NCBI GenBank assembly: GCA_934481355.1
Contig: CAKSPH010000017.1
Location: 1 to 53,147, forward strand
Direction of reading: 5' to 3'
DNA length: 53,147 bases
From: an uncultured Oscillospiraceae bacterium
Lineage (GTDB): Bacteria > Bacillota > Clostridia > Oscillospirales > Ruminococcaceae
Below are positions 18,436-27,157 of the stretch, piece by piece; position 1 is the first letter of the stretch, and each line of letters opens with the position of its first letter. The translations under genes and the position numbers were made by a program. The notes under the pieces were generated by a model, which did not search any database, was not told where the DNA came from, and saw only the letters and a program-made list of their open reading frames with translations.

Positions 18436-18529
18436 TGACGGGTATGACGGGTTTATATAACCCTTTTATAGAAAATTTGAAAATTATAAAATATATAAAA
18501 GAAGTTATAGTAAGCCGTCATACCCGTCA
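18436..18529. repeat. Tandem hairpin element, unit 3
   Basis: The left arm (18436-18453) is TGACGGGTA/TGACGGGTT. The right arm (18512-18529) pairs at 17 of 18 positions. The loop is 58 nt. It ends 24 nt before the M18 peptidase stop codon. The three units fill the ~440 bp between that gene and yunB; nothing in them looks coding. Confidence 0.85.
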
Positions 18530-18552
18530 TAGCAATTATTTCCAGGGAAATA

Positions 18553-19950
18553 TCAGTTGTTTACGAACGCCTCGAAAGCCTTGTACGCAGCCCACACATC
18601 GGTCTTTGCGGTTATCTCGAACGGGGCGTGCATGGAAAGCACCGGAACTCCCACGTCGATGGTGTTGACATCGAGGTTCGCGATATATGCCGCAACGGTT
18701 CCGCCGCCGCCGTTGTCCACCTTGCCGAGCTCTCCGGTCTGCCAGATAACGCCGTTCTTGTCCAGGAGCGTTCTTATCTCGCTGACGAACTCGGCGGAGG
18801 CGTCAGAGGTGCCGCTCTTTCCCCGGGAGCCTGTGTACTTGGTAACGCATACGCCGCCGTTAAGCAGGGCGCTGTTGCGCTTCTCGAACACATCGGGGAA
18901 TGTCGGGTCGAACGCCGCGTTTACGTCCGCAGACAGGCAGCGCGAATTGTGGAGGACAGTCCTGCCCTTGATTCCGAACGTTGCCGCCAGGTCTGCTATG
19001 AAGTACTTCAGGTAAGCGGAGCGCAGCCCTGTGTTGCCGTCGGAGCCGGTCTCCTCCTTGTCGGTGAGGATAGCTACCGCTGTTCTTGCGGGGTTCTCCA
19101 GCTCCAGAACCGCCATCAGCTCGGTGTACGCGCAAACCCTGTCGTCCTGACCGTAGGCGCCCACAAGGCTCCTGTCGAAGCCGACGTCCTTTGCCTTAAA
19201 AGCCGGGACAGCCTCCAGCTCGGCGGAGATGAAATCGCTCTCCACAATGCCGTACTTCTCGTTGAGCGTCATCATGATATTGAGCTTCACAAGCTCGCTG
19301 CCCTCGTCGTCCCTGAACGGTCTGCTGCCGATGATGATGTTCAGCTCCTCGCCCTTTATGAGCTGAGTTGCCGGGCGCTTGTACTGCGCGTCCGCAAGGT
19401 GCGGGAGCAGGTCGGAAACGCAGAATACCGGGTCGTTCCCGTCCTCGCCGATGTTCACCTCGACCTTGGAGCCGTCAGCCTTCAGGATAACTCCGTGCAG
19501 GGAGAGCGGAACGGAAGGCCACTGGTACTTCTTGATTCCGCCGTAGTAGTGGGTCTTGAAGTAAGCCACCTCGTCCTTTTCGTAGAGCGGGTTCTGCTTC
19601 ATGTCAAGGCGCGGGGAGTCGATGTGCGCCGCAACGAGGTTCACGCCGTTCTCAATGCTCTCCTTTCCGATGACGGACAGGATAACGGACTTGCCGCGGT
19701 TCATGTAGTAAACCTTGTCGCCGGGCTTGTAATGGTTCTTCGCGCTGAATTCCACGAAGCCGCGCGCCTTTGCCATCTTCACTATCTCGGCGGCAGCCTC
19801 GCGCTCGGTCTTTGCGGTATCGAGGAACTTCTTGTAGCCCTCGCAGAACTTGTCGCACTTCTTCAGCTCGTCCTCAGACATTCTGAGCACCGCGTTCTTC
19901 TTGTCCATCAGGAGCTTTTCCTTAAGCTCTTTTGCTGTTAACTTAGCCAT
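18553..19950 (-). CDS. M18-family aminopeptidase (aminopeptidase I)
   Basis: A 465-residue cytosolic zinc aminopeptidase, usual length for bacterial M18. Metal and catalytic segments are present: AAHIDSPRLD (His-x-Asp), YGQDDRVCAYT, TDKEETGSDGNTG (catalytic and bridging Glu), SADVNAAFDP and the C-terminal SMHAPFEI with a ligand His. M18 enzymes release N-terminal acidic or neutral residues from peptides and form dodecamers. It is the last gene of the DUF951-prfA-tsaC-coaE-transglycosylase run, 39 nt after the transglycosylase. No simple terminator follows; the three-unit hairpin array begins 24 nt beyond its stop. Confidence 0.93.
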   Translation of the reverse strand: MAKLTAKELKEKLLMDKKNAVLRMSEDELKKCDKFCEGYKKFLDTAKTEREAAAEIVKMAKARGFVEFSAKNHYKPGDKVYYMNRGKSVILSVIGKESIENGVNLVAAHIDSPRLDMKQNPLYEKDEVAYFKTHYYGGIKKYQWPSVPLSLHGVILKADGSKVEVNIGEDGNDPVFCVSDLLPHLADAQYKRPATQLIKGEELNIIIGSRPFRDDEGSELVKLNIMMTLNEKYGIVESDFISAELEAVPAFKAKDVGFDRSLVGAYGQDDRVCAYTELMAVLELENPARTAVAILTDKEETGSDGNTGLRSAYLKYFIADLAATFGIKGRTVLHNSRCLSADVNAAFDPTFPDVFEKRNSALLNGGVCVTKYTGSRGKSGTSDASAEFVSEIRTLLDKNGVIWQTGELGKVDNGGGGTVAAYIANLDVNTIDVGVPVLSMHAPFEITAKTDVWAAYKAFEAFVNN

Positions 19951-19989
19951 TTTATTAAAATTCCTTTCTGTGTATTCATGAGCTCCCGC

Positions 19990-20574
19990 TCATTTATTAT
20001 CGTACAGCCTTTTGTAGGTCGCCAGCGCCCGGTCTATCTTGCCGACATAGTGCGCCGTGTCCGGAATCGGGATAACGTCCAGGTGAACCCCGTCCGCTGA
20101 GATATCCGCGTCCTCCAGCCACTCGCCGACCTGACCGCTCCCCGCGTGATACGCTGCCATTGCGGTGTCCGCGTCGCCGAATTCCCGGCAGAGGTAGCCG
20201 ATGAGCCAGCAGCCGTATCGGATATTCGTTTCCGGGTCGTACATATCCAGATATCGGGAATCCTCGTCACCCAGGCGGTATTTCACCCAGTCGAACGTAG
20301 GCTCCATTATCTGCATCAGCCCCCGCGCCCCGACGTTTGAGACCGCCTGCGGGTCGAAGCCGCTCTCGGTCTTTATCACCGCGTACACGAGGTACTTGTC
20401 AACGCCGTTCTCCCGGGAGTACTTCTCAACGAAATTTTCGTACTTTATCGGGTGTGTGTACAGCTCGAAACGGTTATACCCGAATAATCCCGCCGCCGCA
20501 AGCAGAACCGCCAGCACGGAGCATATTATCACCGCCGGCAGGACCCTGCGCTTCTTTCTGTGGTATTTAGTCAT
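19990..20574 (-). CDS. Membrane-anchored lytic transglycosylase (SLT domain)
   Basis: A 194-residue protein. A basic N-terminus and one membrane span (VLPAVIICSVLAVLLAAAGLFGY) lead to an extracytoplasmic SLT/GH23 domain at about 45-185, with the catalytic Glu in AVIKTESGFDP, then GARGLMQIMEPT and AMAAYHAGSGQV. It cleaves peptidoglycan to 1,6-anhydro-muropeptides. The start overlaps the end of coaE by 8 nt, so the two are translationally linked. The small SLT-only architecture resembles Bacillus YjbJ-type proteins. Confidence 0.92.
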   Translation of the reverse strand: MTKYHRKKRRVLPAVIICSVLAVLLAAAGLFGYNRFELYTHPIKYENFVEKYSRENGVDKYLVYAVIKTESGFDPQAVSNVGARGLMQIMEPTFDWVKYRLGDEDSRYLDMYDPETNIRYGCWLIGYLCREFGDADTAMAAYHAGSGQVGEWLEDADISADGVHLDVIPIPDTAHYVGKIDRALATYKRLYDNK

Positions 20575-21163
20575 GCTTTCCTTTCAGCAGTCCTGCCGTC
20601 TGAGCCGCTTTCGCGAACAGCTCCGCTTCGGTGCCGTTGTTTTCAAGGCAGAAGTCCGAGCGCACGCGGTAGAACTCCGCGCCGTGCTGGCTCGCGAGCC
20701 TTGCCCTTGCAAGCTCCTCCGGGATATTGTCCCGGGCGGTTATCCTTGCGGCGCAGACGTCCGTATCCGCGACTACGCTCACTATCTTCCCGCAGAGGAA
20801 CTCCAGCCGGGCTTCGAACAGGGTCGGCGCGTCCAGCAGGATAAATCCGCCGCCACGTTTTATCTTCTCCGTGATATTATATGTGATATACGGGTAGATT
20901 ATTTTGTTGAACAGCGCCCTTTTTTCCGGGTCACGGAAAATCAGCTCGGAGGTCGCGCGGCGGTCAAGGCTCCCGTCCGGGAGTATCACACTGCGGCTGA
21001 ACCTTTCGCGGAGCTCCGCAAGCACGGGACTGCCGGGCTTCACAACCTCCCGGGCGCTGAGGTCGCAGTCCACCGCATAAAAGCCGTTTTCCGCGAACAC
21101 CCGGCTGACGGTGGATTTCCCCGCCCCGGACATTCCTGTAAGTCCGACTATAAGTCTATTCAT
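20567..21163 (-). CDS. coaE: Dephospho-CoA kinase
   Basis: A 198-residue P-loop kinase that phosphorylates dephospho-CoA in the last step of CoA synthesis. The P-loop is GMSGAGKST (about 10-18). YAVDCDLSAREVV, the lid region FRDPEKRALFNKIIYP and LLDAPTLFEARLEFLCGKIV are family features. Overlaps tsaC upstream by 8 nt and the transglycosylase downstream by 8 nt. Complete and unremarkable. Confidence 0.95.
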   Translation of the reverse strand: MNRLIVGLTGMSGAGKSTVSRVFAENGFYAVDCDLSAREVVKPGSPVLAELRERFSRSVILPDGSLDRRATSELIFRDPEKRALFNKIIYPYITYNITEKIKRGGGFILLDAPTLFEARLEFLCGKIVSVVADTDVCAARITARDNIPEELARARLASQHGAEFYRVRSDFCLENNGTEAELFAKAAQTAGLLKGKHD

Positions 21164-22163
21164 CTGCCTCCACTATCCTGAACGCCGCCGCACGAAGCAG
21201 GCGGTTGTACACCGCAAGCCCTATCCCGTCCTTTGAGGGGATCTCAACGTAGACGGTCTGCGCGCCCTGGTCGTCCGCTTCCCGCAGGAGCGCAAACAGC
21301 CTGTGCGCCTGCTCCTGCCCGTCCTTTCCGAAGCAGCGGAACATTCCGTGCTCCACAGGGTCGGCGGAAAGCGCCAGCGTCCTGCCCTTTTCATGGGCGA
21401 GGCACCAGTCCCGGAACCGCTTCCCATGCGCGTTGACGATGAACACCTCCGCCTTCGGGGAGTAGTGCTTGTACTTCATTCCCGGGGACAGCACCTTAGC
21501 TCCCCTGGGCGGCTCGGAGGTCACAGCCGGGTCGATGTCCACCGGGCACAGCTCCGAGAGCATTTCCGCGGTAATTCCGCCGGGGCGGAGAATCCTCACC
21601 CGGTCAGCCGCCGGGAAGCACAGCACGGTGCTTTCAACGCCGCAGTCGCACTCGCCGCCGTCGATTATCAGCGGAATCCTGCCGTCCATGTCCCGCAGGA
21701 CGTGCTGCGCGGTGGTCGGGCTGGGGCTCCCTGACAGGTTCGCGGACGGAGCCGCCAGCGGGAAGCCGCACGCGTCTATTATCGCCCTTGCGGCGGGGCT
21801 TCTCGGCATCCTGACTGCAACGGTGTCAAGACCGCCGCTGGTCGCCTGCGGGATAACGTCCGATTTCGGGAATATCATGGTCAGCGGGCCCGGCCAGAAC
21901 CTCTCCGCTATCCTGAGCGCCATCTCCGGAACCTCGCGCACCAGCGGTCTCAGCTGTTCTATCGCGCTGATATGCACGATGAGCGGGTTATCCTGCGGAC
22001 GTCCCTTGGCCGCGAAAATGCTGTGCACCGCCGATTCATTCCGGGCGTCTGCGGCAAGACCGTACACCGTTTCGGTGGGTATCCCGACTACTCCGCCCGC
22101 CGCCATTATTTCAGCCGCTTTCTCCGCGCTTTCCGGGGAAAACGGCAGGACTTCTGTATTCAC
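21156..22163 (-). CDS. tsaC: L-threonylcarbamoyladenylate synthase (Sua5/YwlC type)
   Basis: 335 residues: an N-terminal YrdC fold (about 10-205; GGVVGIPTETVYGLAADA, KGRPQDNPLIVHI, WPGPLTMIFPKS, PSANLSGSPSPT) and a C-terminal Sua5 domain, so this is the long Sua5 form rather than the short TsaC. It makes threonylcarbamoyl-AMP from threonine, bicarbonate and ATP for the t6A modification of ANN-decoding tRNAs. It follows prfA by 17 nt, a common pairing in Firmicutes. Confidence 0.95.
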   Translation of the reverse strand: MNTEVLPFSPESAEKAAEIMAAGGVVGIPTETVYGLAADARNESAVHSIFAAKGRPQDNPLIVHISAIEQLRPLVREVPEMALRIAERFWPGPLTMIFPKSDVIPQATSGGLDTVAVRMPRSPAARAIIDACGFPLAAPSANLSGSPSPTTAQHVLRDMDGRIPLIIDGGECDCGVESTVLCFPAADRVRILRPGGITAEMLSELCPVDIDPAVTSEPPRGAKVLSPGMKYKHYSPKAEVFIVNAHGKRFRDWCLAHEKGRTLALSADPVEHGMFRCFGKDGQEQAHRLFALLREADDQGAQTVYVEIPSKDGIGLAVYNRLLRAAAFRIVEADE

Positions 22164-22180
22164 TGGGGGTCATTTCCTTT

Positions 22181-23251
22181 CTATTCCTGTTTCAGCAGCT
22201 TCGCCGTCTGGTCTGCAAGCCGGAGCGCCTCGAAAACCTCGTCGCAGCCGCCGTTCATCATCTCGTCCAGCTTGTACAGCGTGAGGTTTATCCGGTGGTC
22301 GGTCACCCTCGACTGCGGGAAGTTGTACGTCCGTATCCGCTCGGAGCGGTCGCCGGTTCCCACCTGAATGCGGCGCTCCTCGGCGATGGCGCTGTCCCGG
22401 GCTTCCAGCTTGGCTTCGTAGAGCTTGCTGTACAGCTTCTTGAGCGCTTTCTCCTTGTTCTTGAACTGGGAGCGCTCCTCCTGACACTCCACCACCGTGC
22501 CGGTGGGGTTGTGGATAATTCTTATCGCGGATTCTGTCTTGTTGATGTGCTGACCTCCCGCGCCGCTGGAACGGAACGTTTCAATCGTGAGGTCTGCGGG
22601 GTTTATGTCAACATCGACCTCCTCCGCCTCCGGGAGCACCGCGACAGTCACCGTCGAGGTCTGTATGCGCCCCTGGGATTCCGTTTCCGGGACCCTCTGC
22701 ACCCGGTGTACTCCGCTCTCGTATTTCAGCTTCGCGAAAACTCCCTCGCCCTCGACAAGGAAGCTCACCTCGCGATAGCCGCCCAGCTCGGTGGGGTTGG
22801 AGCTTATCTGCTCGGTTTTCCAGCCCTGACGCGCGGCGTACATCGTGTACATACGAAGCAGGGAGTTCGCGAACAGCGCCGCCTCCTCGCCGCCGGCTCC
22901 GGCTCTTATCTCGATTATGCAGCTCCGGTCGTCGTCCGGGTCTTTCGGCAGAAGCAGGAGCTTCAGCTCCCCGGACAGCTTTTCCATCAGCGCCTTGTTC
23001 TCGTCGTATTCGCTCTGCGCCAGCTCCCGCAGCTCCGCGTCGGCGCCCGCCTCGTCCAGCGCGGAGACCGCGTCCTCAAAGCTGCGCTGAGCCTTTTTGT
23101 ACTGCTGCCAGATTTCCATCAGCGGGGTCAGGCTCTTGTGCTCCCGCATGAGCTCCCGGTAGAGCTTGTTGTCTGCAATAACGGCAGGGTCGGATAGCTT
23201 CACGCCTATCTCGTCGTAGCGCGCCTCTGCCATTGCAAGCTTTTCGTTCAT
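22181..23251 (-). CDS. prfA: Peptide chain release factor 1
   Basis: 356 residues from the ATG at 23251, which follows GGAGGTTTATA; the open frame continues 48 codons upstream without family similarity. It recognises UAA and UAG and triggers peptidyl-tRNA hydrolysis. The GGQ loop is SGAGGQHINKTESAIRI. The anticodon-mimic PxT region appears as the QRVPETESQGR segment, typical of RF1. Regular length. Confidence 0.97.
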   Translation of the reverse strand: MNEKLAMAEARYDEIGVKLSDPAVIADNKLYRELMREHKSLTPLMEIWQQYKKAQRSFEDAVSALDEAGADAELRELAQSEYDENKALMEKLSGELKLLLLPKDPDDDRSCIIEIRAGAGGEEAALFANSLLRMYTMYAARQGWKTEQISSNPTELGGYREVSFLVEGEGVFAKLKYESGVHRVQRVPETESQGRIQTSTVTVAVLPEAEEVDVDINPADLTIETFRSSGAGGQHINKTESAIRIIHNPTGTVVECQEERSQFKNKEKALKKLYSKLYEAKLEARDSAIAEERRIQVGTGDRSERIRTYNFPQSRVTDHRINLTLYKLDEMMNGGCDEVFEALRLADQTAKLLKQE

Positions 23252-23295
23252 ATTATAAACCTCCTGTGCATGATTCTGAAAGGAACCACGCGCCG

Positions 23296-23496
23296 CTATC
23301 GCCCGGAGGCTTCTGTTTCGCGGATGACCGTGCGTATCTTCTTCTCGCACTTTGAGCGCGGTATCATAAAGACGTGCCCGCAGCCCTTGCAGCACAGCCG
23401 GAAATCCGCTCCGCAGCGCTGCACCAGCATTTTGTCGCTTCCGCAGCCGGGGTGCGGCTTCTTCATTACCAGCACGTCGCCAACGCGTATATCCAT
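23296..23496 (-). CDS. DUF951 family small protein
   Basis: A 66-residue protein beginning MDIRVGDVLVMKKPHPGCGSD, with QRCGADFRLCCKGCGHVFMIPRSKCEKKI, characteristic of DUF951. Five cysteines including CCKGCGH suggest a small zinc-binding fold. The start at 23496 follows AAGGAG; in-frame ATGs lie at 23505 and 23514. Function unknown; it often lies beside translation or chromosome-maintenance genes. It leads the prfA-tsaC-coaE run, 44 nt before prfA. Confidence 0.85.
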   Translation of the reverse strand: MDIRVGDVLVMKKPHPGCGSDKMLVQRCGADFRLCCKGCGHVFMIPRSKCEKKIRTVIRETEASGR

Positions 23497-23570
23497 CTGC
23501 GCCATCTCCTTCATAGCAAATTCATAATTATTATATCACTTTTTTGTGGATTTTGCAATAGCGGACTCAC

Positions 23571-23595
23571 AAAAAAGAGCGGGGAAATTCCCCGC
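23571..23595 (-). terminator. Terminator of the hydCBA operon
   Basis: GCGGGG/CCCCGC stem (23579-23595) with a 5-nt loop, followed on the minus strand by a run of six T (23571-23576), 13 nt after the hydA stop. Confidence 0.85.
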
Positions 23596-23607
23596 CCTCA
23601 TGATTAT

Positions 23608-25281
23608 TTACTTCCTGTACTCAACGTGGAGCAGTTCGTGCTCCCTGCCCTTTAACAATCCGTTGTAGAGCGTTTCTATCAGCGGGTTCTCCTCGCTGCT
23701 CCTTATGCTGCACATTCTGTCAGCGTTGTAGAGCCCGTGGGAGCGCGCCTTCTTCTCGGCGCTGTGAACGAACGGCTGACCTGCGCCGTTGATACATCCG
23801 CCGGGGCACGCCATCACCTCGATGAAATCGAAGTGCTCGCCCTCCTTTATGCGCTGAATGAGCTTCTCTGCATTGCCAAGGCCGCTGACTACGCCGATAT
23901 GGAGCGTCTTTTCACCGAATGGTATGTTGACCTCCTTGACTCCGTCCAGGCCGCGTATGCTCTGGTATACGATGCCGTCGCCGCGCTTGTTGTCGGATAT
24001 TCTCCTGAGGACAGCCTCGGTAACGCCGCCGGTGGTGCCGAAGATAACTCCCGCGCCAGCCATGGTTCCGAACGGCATATCCACCGCCTCGGGCTGTATC
24101 CTGTTCAGCAGGATTCCGGACTCCTTGACCATCTGCACGAACTCCTGCGTCGTCAGGACGTGATCCACCATCTGCGTGCCGTCTGCCGCGCGGAATTCCT
24201 CCCGGATCGCCTCGCGCTTCTTCGCCGTACAGGGCATGAGCGCAACGTGGACGTGCTTTTTGGGCTCCTGCCTGAACTGCTCGCGGATAACCGCCGCGAA
24301 CATCTGCATGGGAGATTTGCAGCTCGAAACGTGCTCCATCAGCTCGGGATATCTTGTCTCGCAGAAGCGCACCCACGCCGGGCAGCAGGACGAGAACAGC
24401 GGAAGCTCGTTGCCCGCCGTAACGTGCTCCAGAAGCTCCGCGGATTCCTCCATAACGGTGAGGTCGGCGGCGGTGGAGGTGTCGTAGATCTGGTCGAAGC
24501 CCATTCTGCGGAGCGCGGCAACGATGACTCCCATGGAATTGTCGCCGTCGTTCAGTCCAAGCTCCCTGCCGACTGCAACGCGGACAGCCGGGGCTATCTG
24601 GATAGTCACCATGGTGTCCTTGTCGGAAAGCGCCTTCCAGACCTCGCTGATGTTGTTCTTAACGACTATCGCGCCGGTAGGACATACCGCCGCGCACTGA
24701 CCGCAGCCAACGCAGTCCGTTTCGCCGATGGGGCGGTGGAACGCCGTTCCCACCTGCATTTTAGAGCCCCTGTGCATGAAGTCGATAACTCCGACGTGCT
24801 GTATCTCGTTGCAGGTGCGCACGCAGTCGCCGCAGAGAATACACTTGTGGTGGTCGATGGTTATGCACGGCGAGGAATCGTCTATATCGGGCTCCGGAGC
24901 CCTGTTCGGGAATCTCACGCCGTCTATATGGAAGCGGCGCGCGATATCCTGGAGCTTGCACTTCTCGTTGTTGTCGCAGGTCGTGCAGTCGCGGCAGTGG
25001 TCTGCCAGCAGGAGTTCAAGAATAACCTTGCGGTACTTGCGCAGGCGCTCGGTGTTGGTGCGTATCTCCATGCCGGGCTTCGGCGGAGTGGAGCAGGAAG
25101 CGTGGAGCGTCCCCCACTGGTCCTCTACCATGCACATACGACAGGCTCCATATGTAGAAAGCTCGGAGTGATAGCAGAAAGTGGGCATTTTTATCCCGAC
25201 CTTCTGGATAAGTGCGAGGAGATTCTTCTCGCCGTTTATTTCAACGGGTATCCCGTCAATTGTCAGATATTTGTTGTCCAT
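23608..25281 (-). CDS. hydA: [FeFe] hydrogenase catalytic subunit, bifurcating type
   Basis: 557 residues. An N-terminal [2Fe-2S] ferredoxin-like domain (CYHSELSTYGACRMCMVE) is followed by a His-Cys3 cluster segment (HCRDCTTCDNNEKC), two [4Fe-4S] motifs (CILCGDCVRTCNEIQ, CVGCGQCAAVCPTGA) and the H-cluster domain with L1 SSCCPAW, L2 MPCTAKKRE and L3 EVMACPGGCINGAGQP. L1 keeps the second Cys implicated in proton transfer. L3 has GAG where GGG is usual. With HydB and HydC it forms the cytosolic NADH/ferredoxin electron-bifurcating hydrogenase that releases H2 during fermentation. It follows hydB by 1 nt and is last in the operon. Confidence 0.95.
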   Translation of the reverse strand: MDNKYLTIDGIPVEINGEKNLLALIQKVGIKMPTFCYHSELSTYGACRMCMVEDQWGTLHASCSTPPKPGMEIRTNTERLRKYRKVILELLLADHCRDCTTCDNNEKCKLQDIARRFHIDGVRFPNRAPEPDIDDSSPCITIDHHKCILCGDCVRTCNEIQHVGVIDFMHRGSKMQVGTAFHRPIGETDCVGCGQCAAVCPTGAIVVKNNISEVWKALSDKDTMVTIQIAPAVRVAVGRELGLNDGDNSMGVIVAALRRMGFDQIYDTSTAADLTVMEESAELLEHVTAGNELPLFSSCCPAWVRFCETRYPELMEHVSSCKSPMQMFAAVIREQFRQEPKKHVHVALMPCTAKKREAIREEFRAADGTQMVDHVLTTQEFVQMVKESGILLNRIQPEAVDMPFGTMAGAGVIFGTTGGVTEAVLRRISDNKRGDGIVYQSIRGLDGVKEVNIPFGEKTLHIGVVSGLGNAEKLIQRIKEGEHFDFIEVMACPGGCINGAGQPFVHSAEKKARSHGLYNADRMCSIRSSEENPLIETLYNGLLKGREHELLHVEYRK

Positions 25282-25282
25282 T

Positions 25283-27157
25283 TCACTTCACCTCTATCGC
25301 ATGGAACGGGCAGGCAGAAACGCACGCCCCGCACTTGATGCACTTGCTCTGGTCGATAACGAACGGAGACTTTATCACGCCGCTTATCGCGCCCACCGGG
25401 CAGCCTCTGGAGCACTTCGAGCAGCCCCTGCACTTGTCCGGCTGTATCTCAATGCGCTTAAGCTTCTGACAGACGCCTGCGGGACAGCGCTTCTCGTTAA
25501 TGTGCGCCTCGTATTCGTCCCGGAAGTTCCTTATCGTGCTGACAACGGGTGAAGCCGCGGATTTGCCGAGACCGCACAGCGCGGTAGCCGAGATGGTCTC
25601 CGCAAGCTCAAGCAGCAGGTCGATGTCGCCCGGCTCGCCGTTTCCGGCTACTATGCGCTCGAGTATCTCAAGCATTCTGCGGGTGCCCTCGCGGCAGGGA
25701 ACGCACTTTCCGCAGGATTCGTTCTGGGTGAAGTTCATGAAGAATCTTGCCACCTCTACCATGCAGGTCTTGTCGTTCATTACAACAAGTCCGCCGGAGC
25801 CTATCATGGCGCCCGCTTTCTTTACGGAATCAAAGTCCAGCGGGAGGTCGAGATCCTTTTCGGTCAGGCAGCCGCCGGAGGGTCCGCCTATCTGGACTGC
25901 CTTGAACTTTCCGCCGCCGCGTATTCCGCCGCCCACATCGTAGATGACCTCCCGGAGCGTTGTTCCCATCGGGACCTCGATAAGACCGGTGTTTTCGATA
26001 TCGCCGGTGATGGCGAAAGCCTTTGTTCCGGGGCTCTTTTCAACGCCGATTCCCTTGAACCAGTCGGAACCGCGCAGGATTATTGACGGAACATTCGCGT
26101 AGGTCTCAACGTTGTTGAGAACTGTCGGGCTGTCGAAAAGTCCGTGCTCGACTGTTCTCGGGGGCTTTACCCTCGGCATTCCGCGCTTGCCCTCGATGGA
26201 GGCGGTCAGGGCGCTGCCCTCGCCGCAGACGAAAGCTCCCGCGCCGCGGTTGATGTGCAGTTCGAAATCAAAGCCGCTGTTCAGGATATTCTTTCCAAGA
26301 AGTCCTATCTCCTTCGCCTGTTCTATGGCCGTGCGCAGGCGTTCAACGGCAAGCGGGTACTCCGCGCGGACATATATGTAGCCCTCGGTCGCGCCGCAGG
26401 CAGCTCCCGCGATCATCATTCCCTCGAGCATTCTGTGGGGGTCGCCCTCCATTATGCTTCTGTCCATGAAAGCGCCGGGGTCGCCCTCGTCGCCGTTGCA
26501 GACAACGTACTTCTGCGGGGCGTTCTGGCGCTTGACCTGCGCCCACTTGCGCCCTGCCGGGAATCCTCCGCCGCCGCGTCCGCGCAGCCCGGATTCGCTG
26601 ACTTCCTCGATGACCTCGTCGGGGGTCATGTCGAACAGAGCCTTCTCAAACGCGGAGTAGCCGCCCTGCGACAGGTACTCCTTGACGGACAGGGAATCTA
26701 TGTGCCCGCAGTGCTCCAGAACAACTCTGGTCTGCTTCTTGTAGAAGGGGATCTCCTCCTGGGTCTTGTACACGTTTCCGTTCTTCTGGAACGCAAGGCG
26801 TTCGATATGCTCGCCCTTCAGGATAGTTTTCTCCACTATCTCCTCGCAGTCCTCCAGCTTTACCTTGGTGTAGAGCCAGCCCTCCGGCTCGATACGCACC
26901 AGCGGACCTCTCTCGCAGAAGCCGTGGCAGCCGCTCTTTTTAAGCGCAACGCCCCCGGATTCCGGCTCGTGTTCGAGCTCCACCGCGCAGTGAATACCGT
27001 TTGCCTCTATGAGCTCCCGGAGTTTTGCATAGATATTCAGCGAGCCGCTGGAAACGCAGCCGGTGCCGGCGCACACAAGGATCTTGCGGGGGTACGCGTT
27101 GTAGGATCTCACGCATTCTTCGCGGAGCGCCTTAAGCTCCTGTCTGTCCTTTAACAT
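25283..27157 (-). CDS. hydB: Bifurcating hydrogenase NuoF-like flavoprotein subunit
   Basis: A 624-residue HydB. An N-terminal thioredoxin-like [2Fe-2S] domain (CAGTGCVSSGS...CHGFCERGPLV) leads to the NuoF-like FMN/NADH core (GRGGGGFPAGRKW, CNGDEGDPGAFMDR, GAGAFVCGEGSAL) and the N3-type [4Fe-4S] motif ESCGKCVPCREG. Two C-terminal ferredoxin-type clusters follow (CRGCSKCSRGCPVGA, CIKCGACVSACPFHA). This subunit is where NADH and ferredoxin electrons are confurcated in HydABC complexes. It overlaps hydC by 7 nt. Confidence 0.95.
   Translation of the reverse strand: MLKDRQELKALREECVRSYNAYPRKILVCAGTGCVSSGSLNIYAKLRELIEANGIHCAVELEHEPESGGVALKKSGCHGFCERGPLVRIEPEGWLYTKVKLEDCEEIVEKTILKGEHIERLAFQKNGNVYKTQEEIPFYKKQTRVVLEHCGHIDSLSVKEYLSQGGYSAFEKALFDMTPDEVIEEVSESGLRGRGGGGFPAGRKWAQVKRQNAPQKYVVCNGDEGDPGAFMDRSIMEGDPHRMLEGMMIAGAACGATEGYIYVRAEYPLAVERLRTAIEQAKEIGLLGKNILNSGFDFELHINRGAGAFVCGEGSALTASIEGKRGMPRVKPPRTVEHGLFDSPTVLNNVETYANVPSIILRGSDWFKGIGVEKSPGTKAFAITGDIENTGLIEVPMGTTLREVIYDVGGGIRGGGKFKAVQIGGPSGGCLTEKDLDLPLDFDSVKKAGAMIGSGGLVVMNDKTCMVEVARFFMNFTQNESCGKCVPCREGTRRMLEILERIVAGNGEPGDIDLLLELAETISATALCGLGKSAASPVVSTIRNFRDEYEAHINEKRCPAGVCQKLKRIEIQPDKCRGCSKCSRGCPVGAISGVIKSPFVIDQSKCIKCGACVSACPFHAIEVK

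Noticed and set aside
18188..18530. CRISPR-like appearance of the repeated GGGT motifs
   Set aside because: The repeats are inverted pairs within units with a conserved loop, not identical direct repeats with unique spacers, and no cas genes are near.
18435..18668. 77-codon plus-strand frame across hairpin unit 3
   Set aside because: It runs through the hairpin and antisense into the M18 peptidase end and has no Shine-Dalgarno.
18628..19941. 437-codon plus-strand frame opposite the M18 peptidase
   Set aside because: Shadow frame; all recognisable motifs are on the minus strand.
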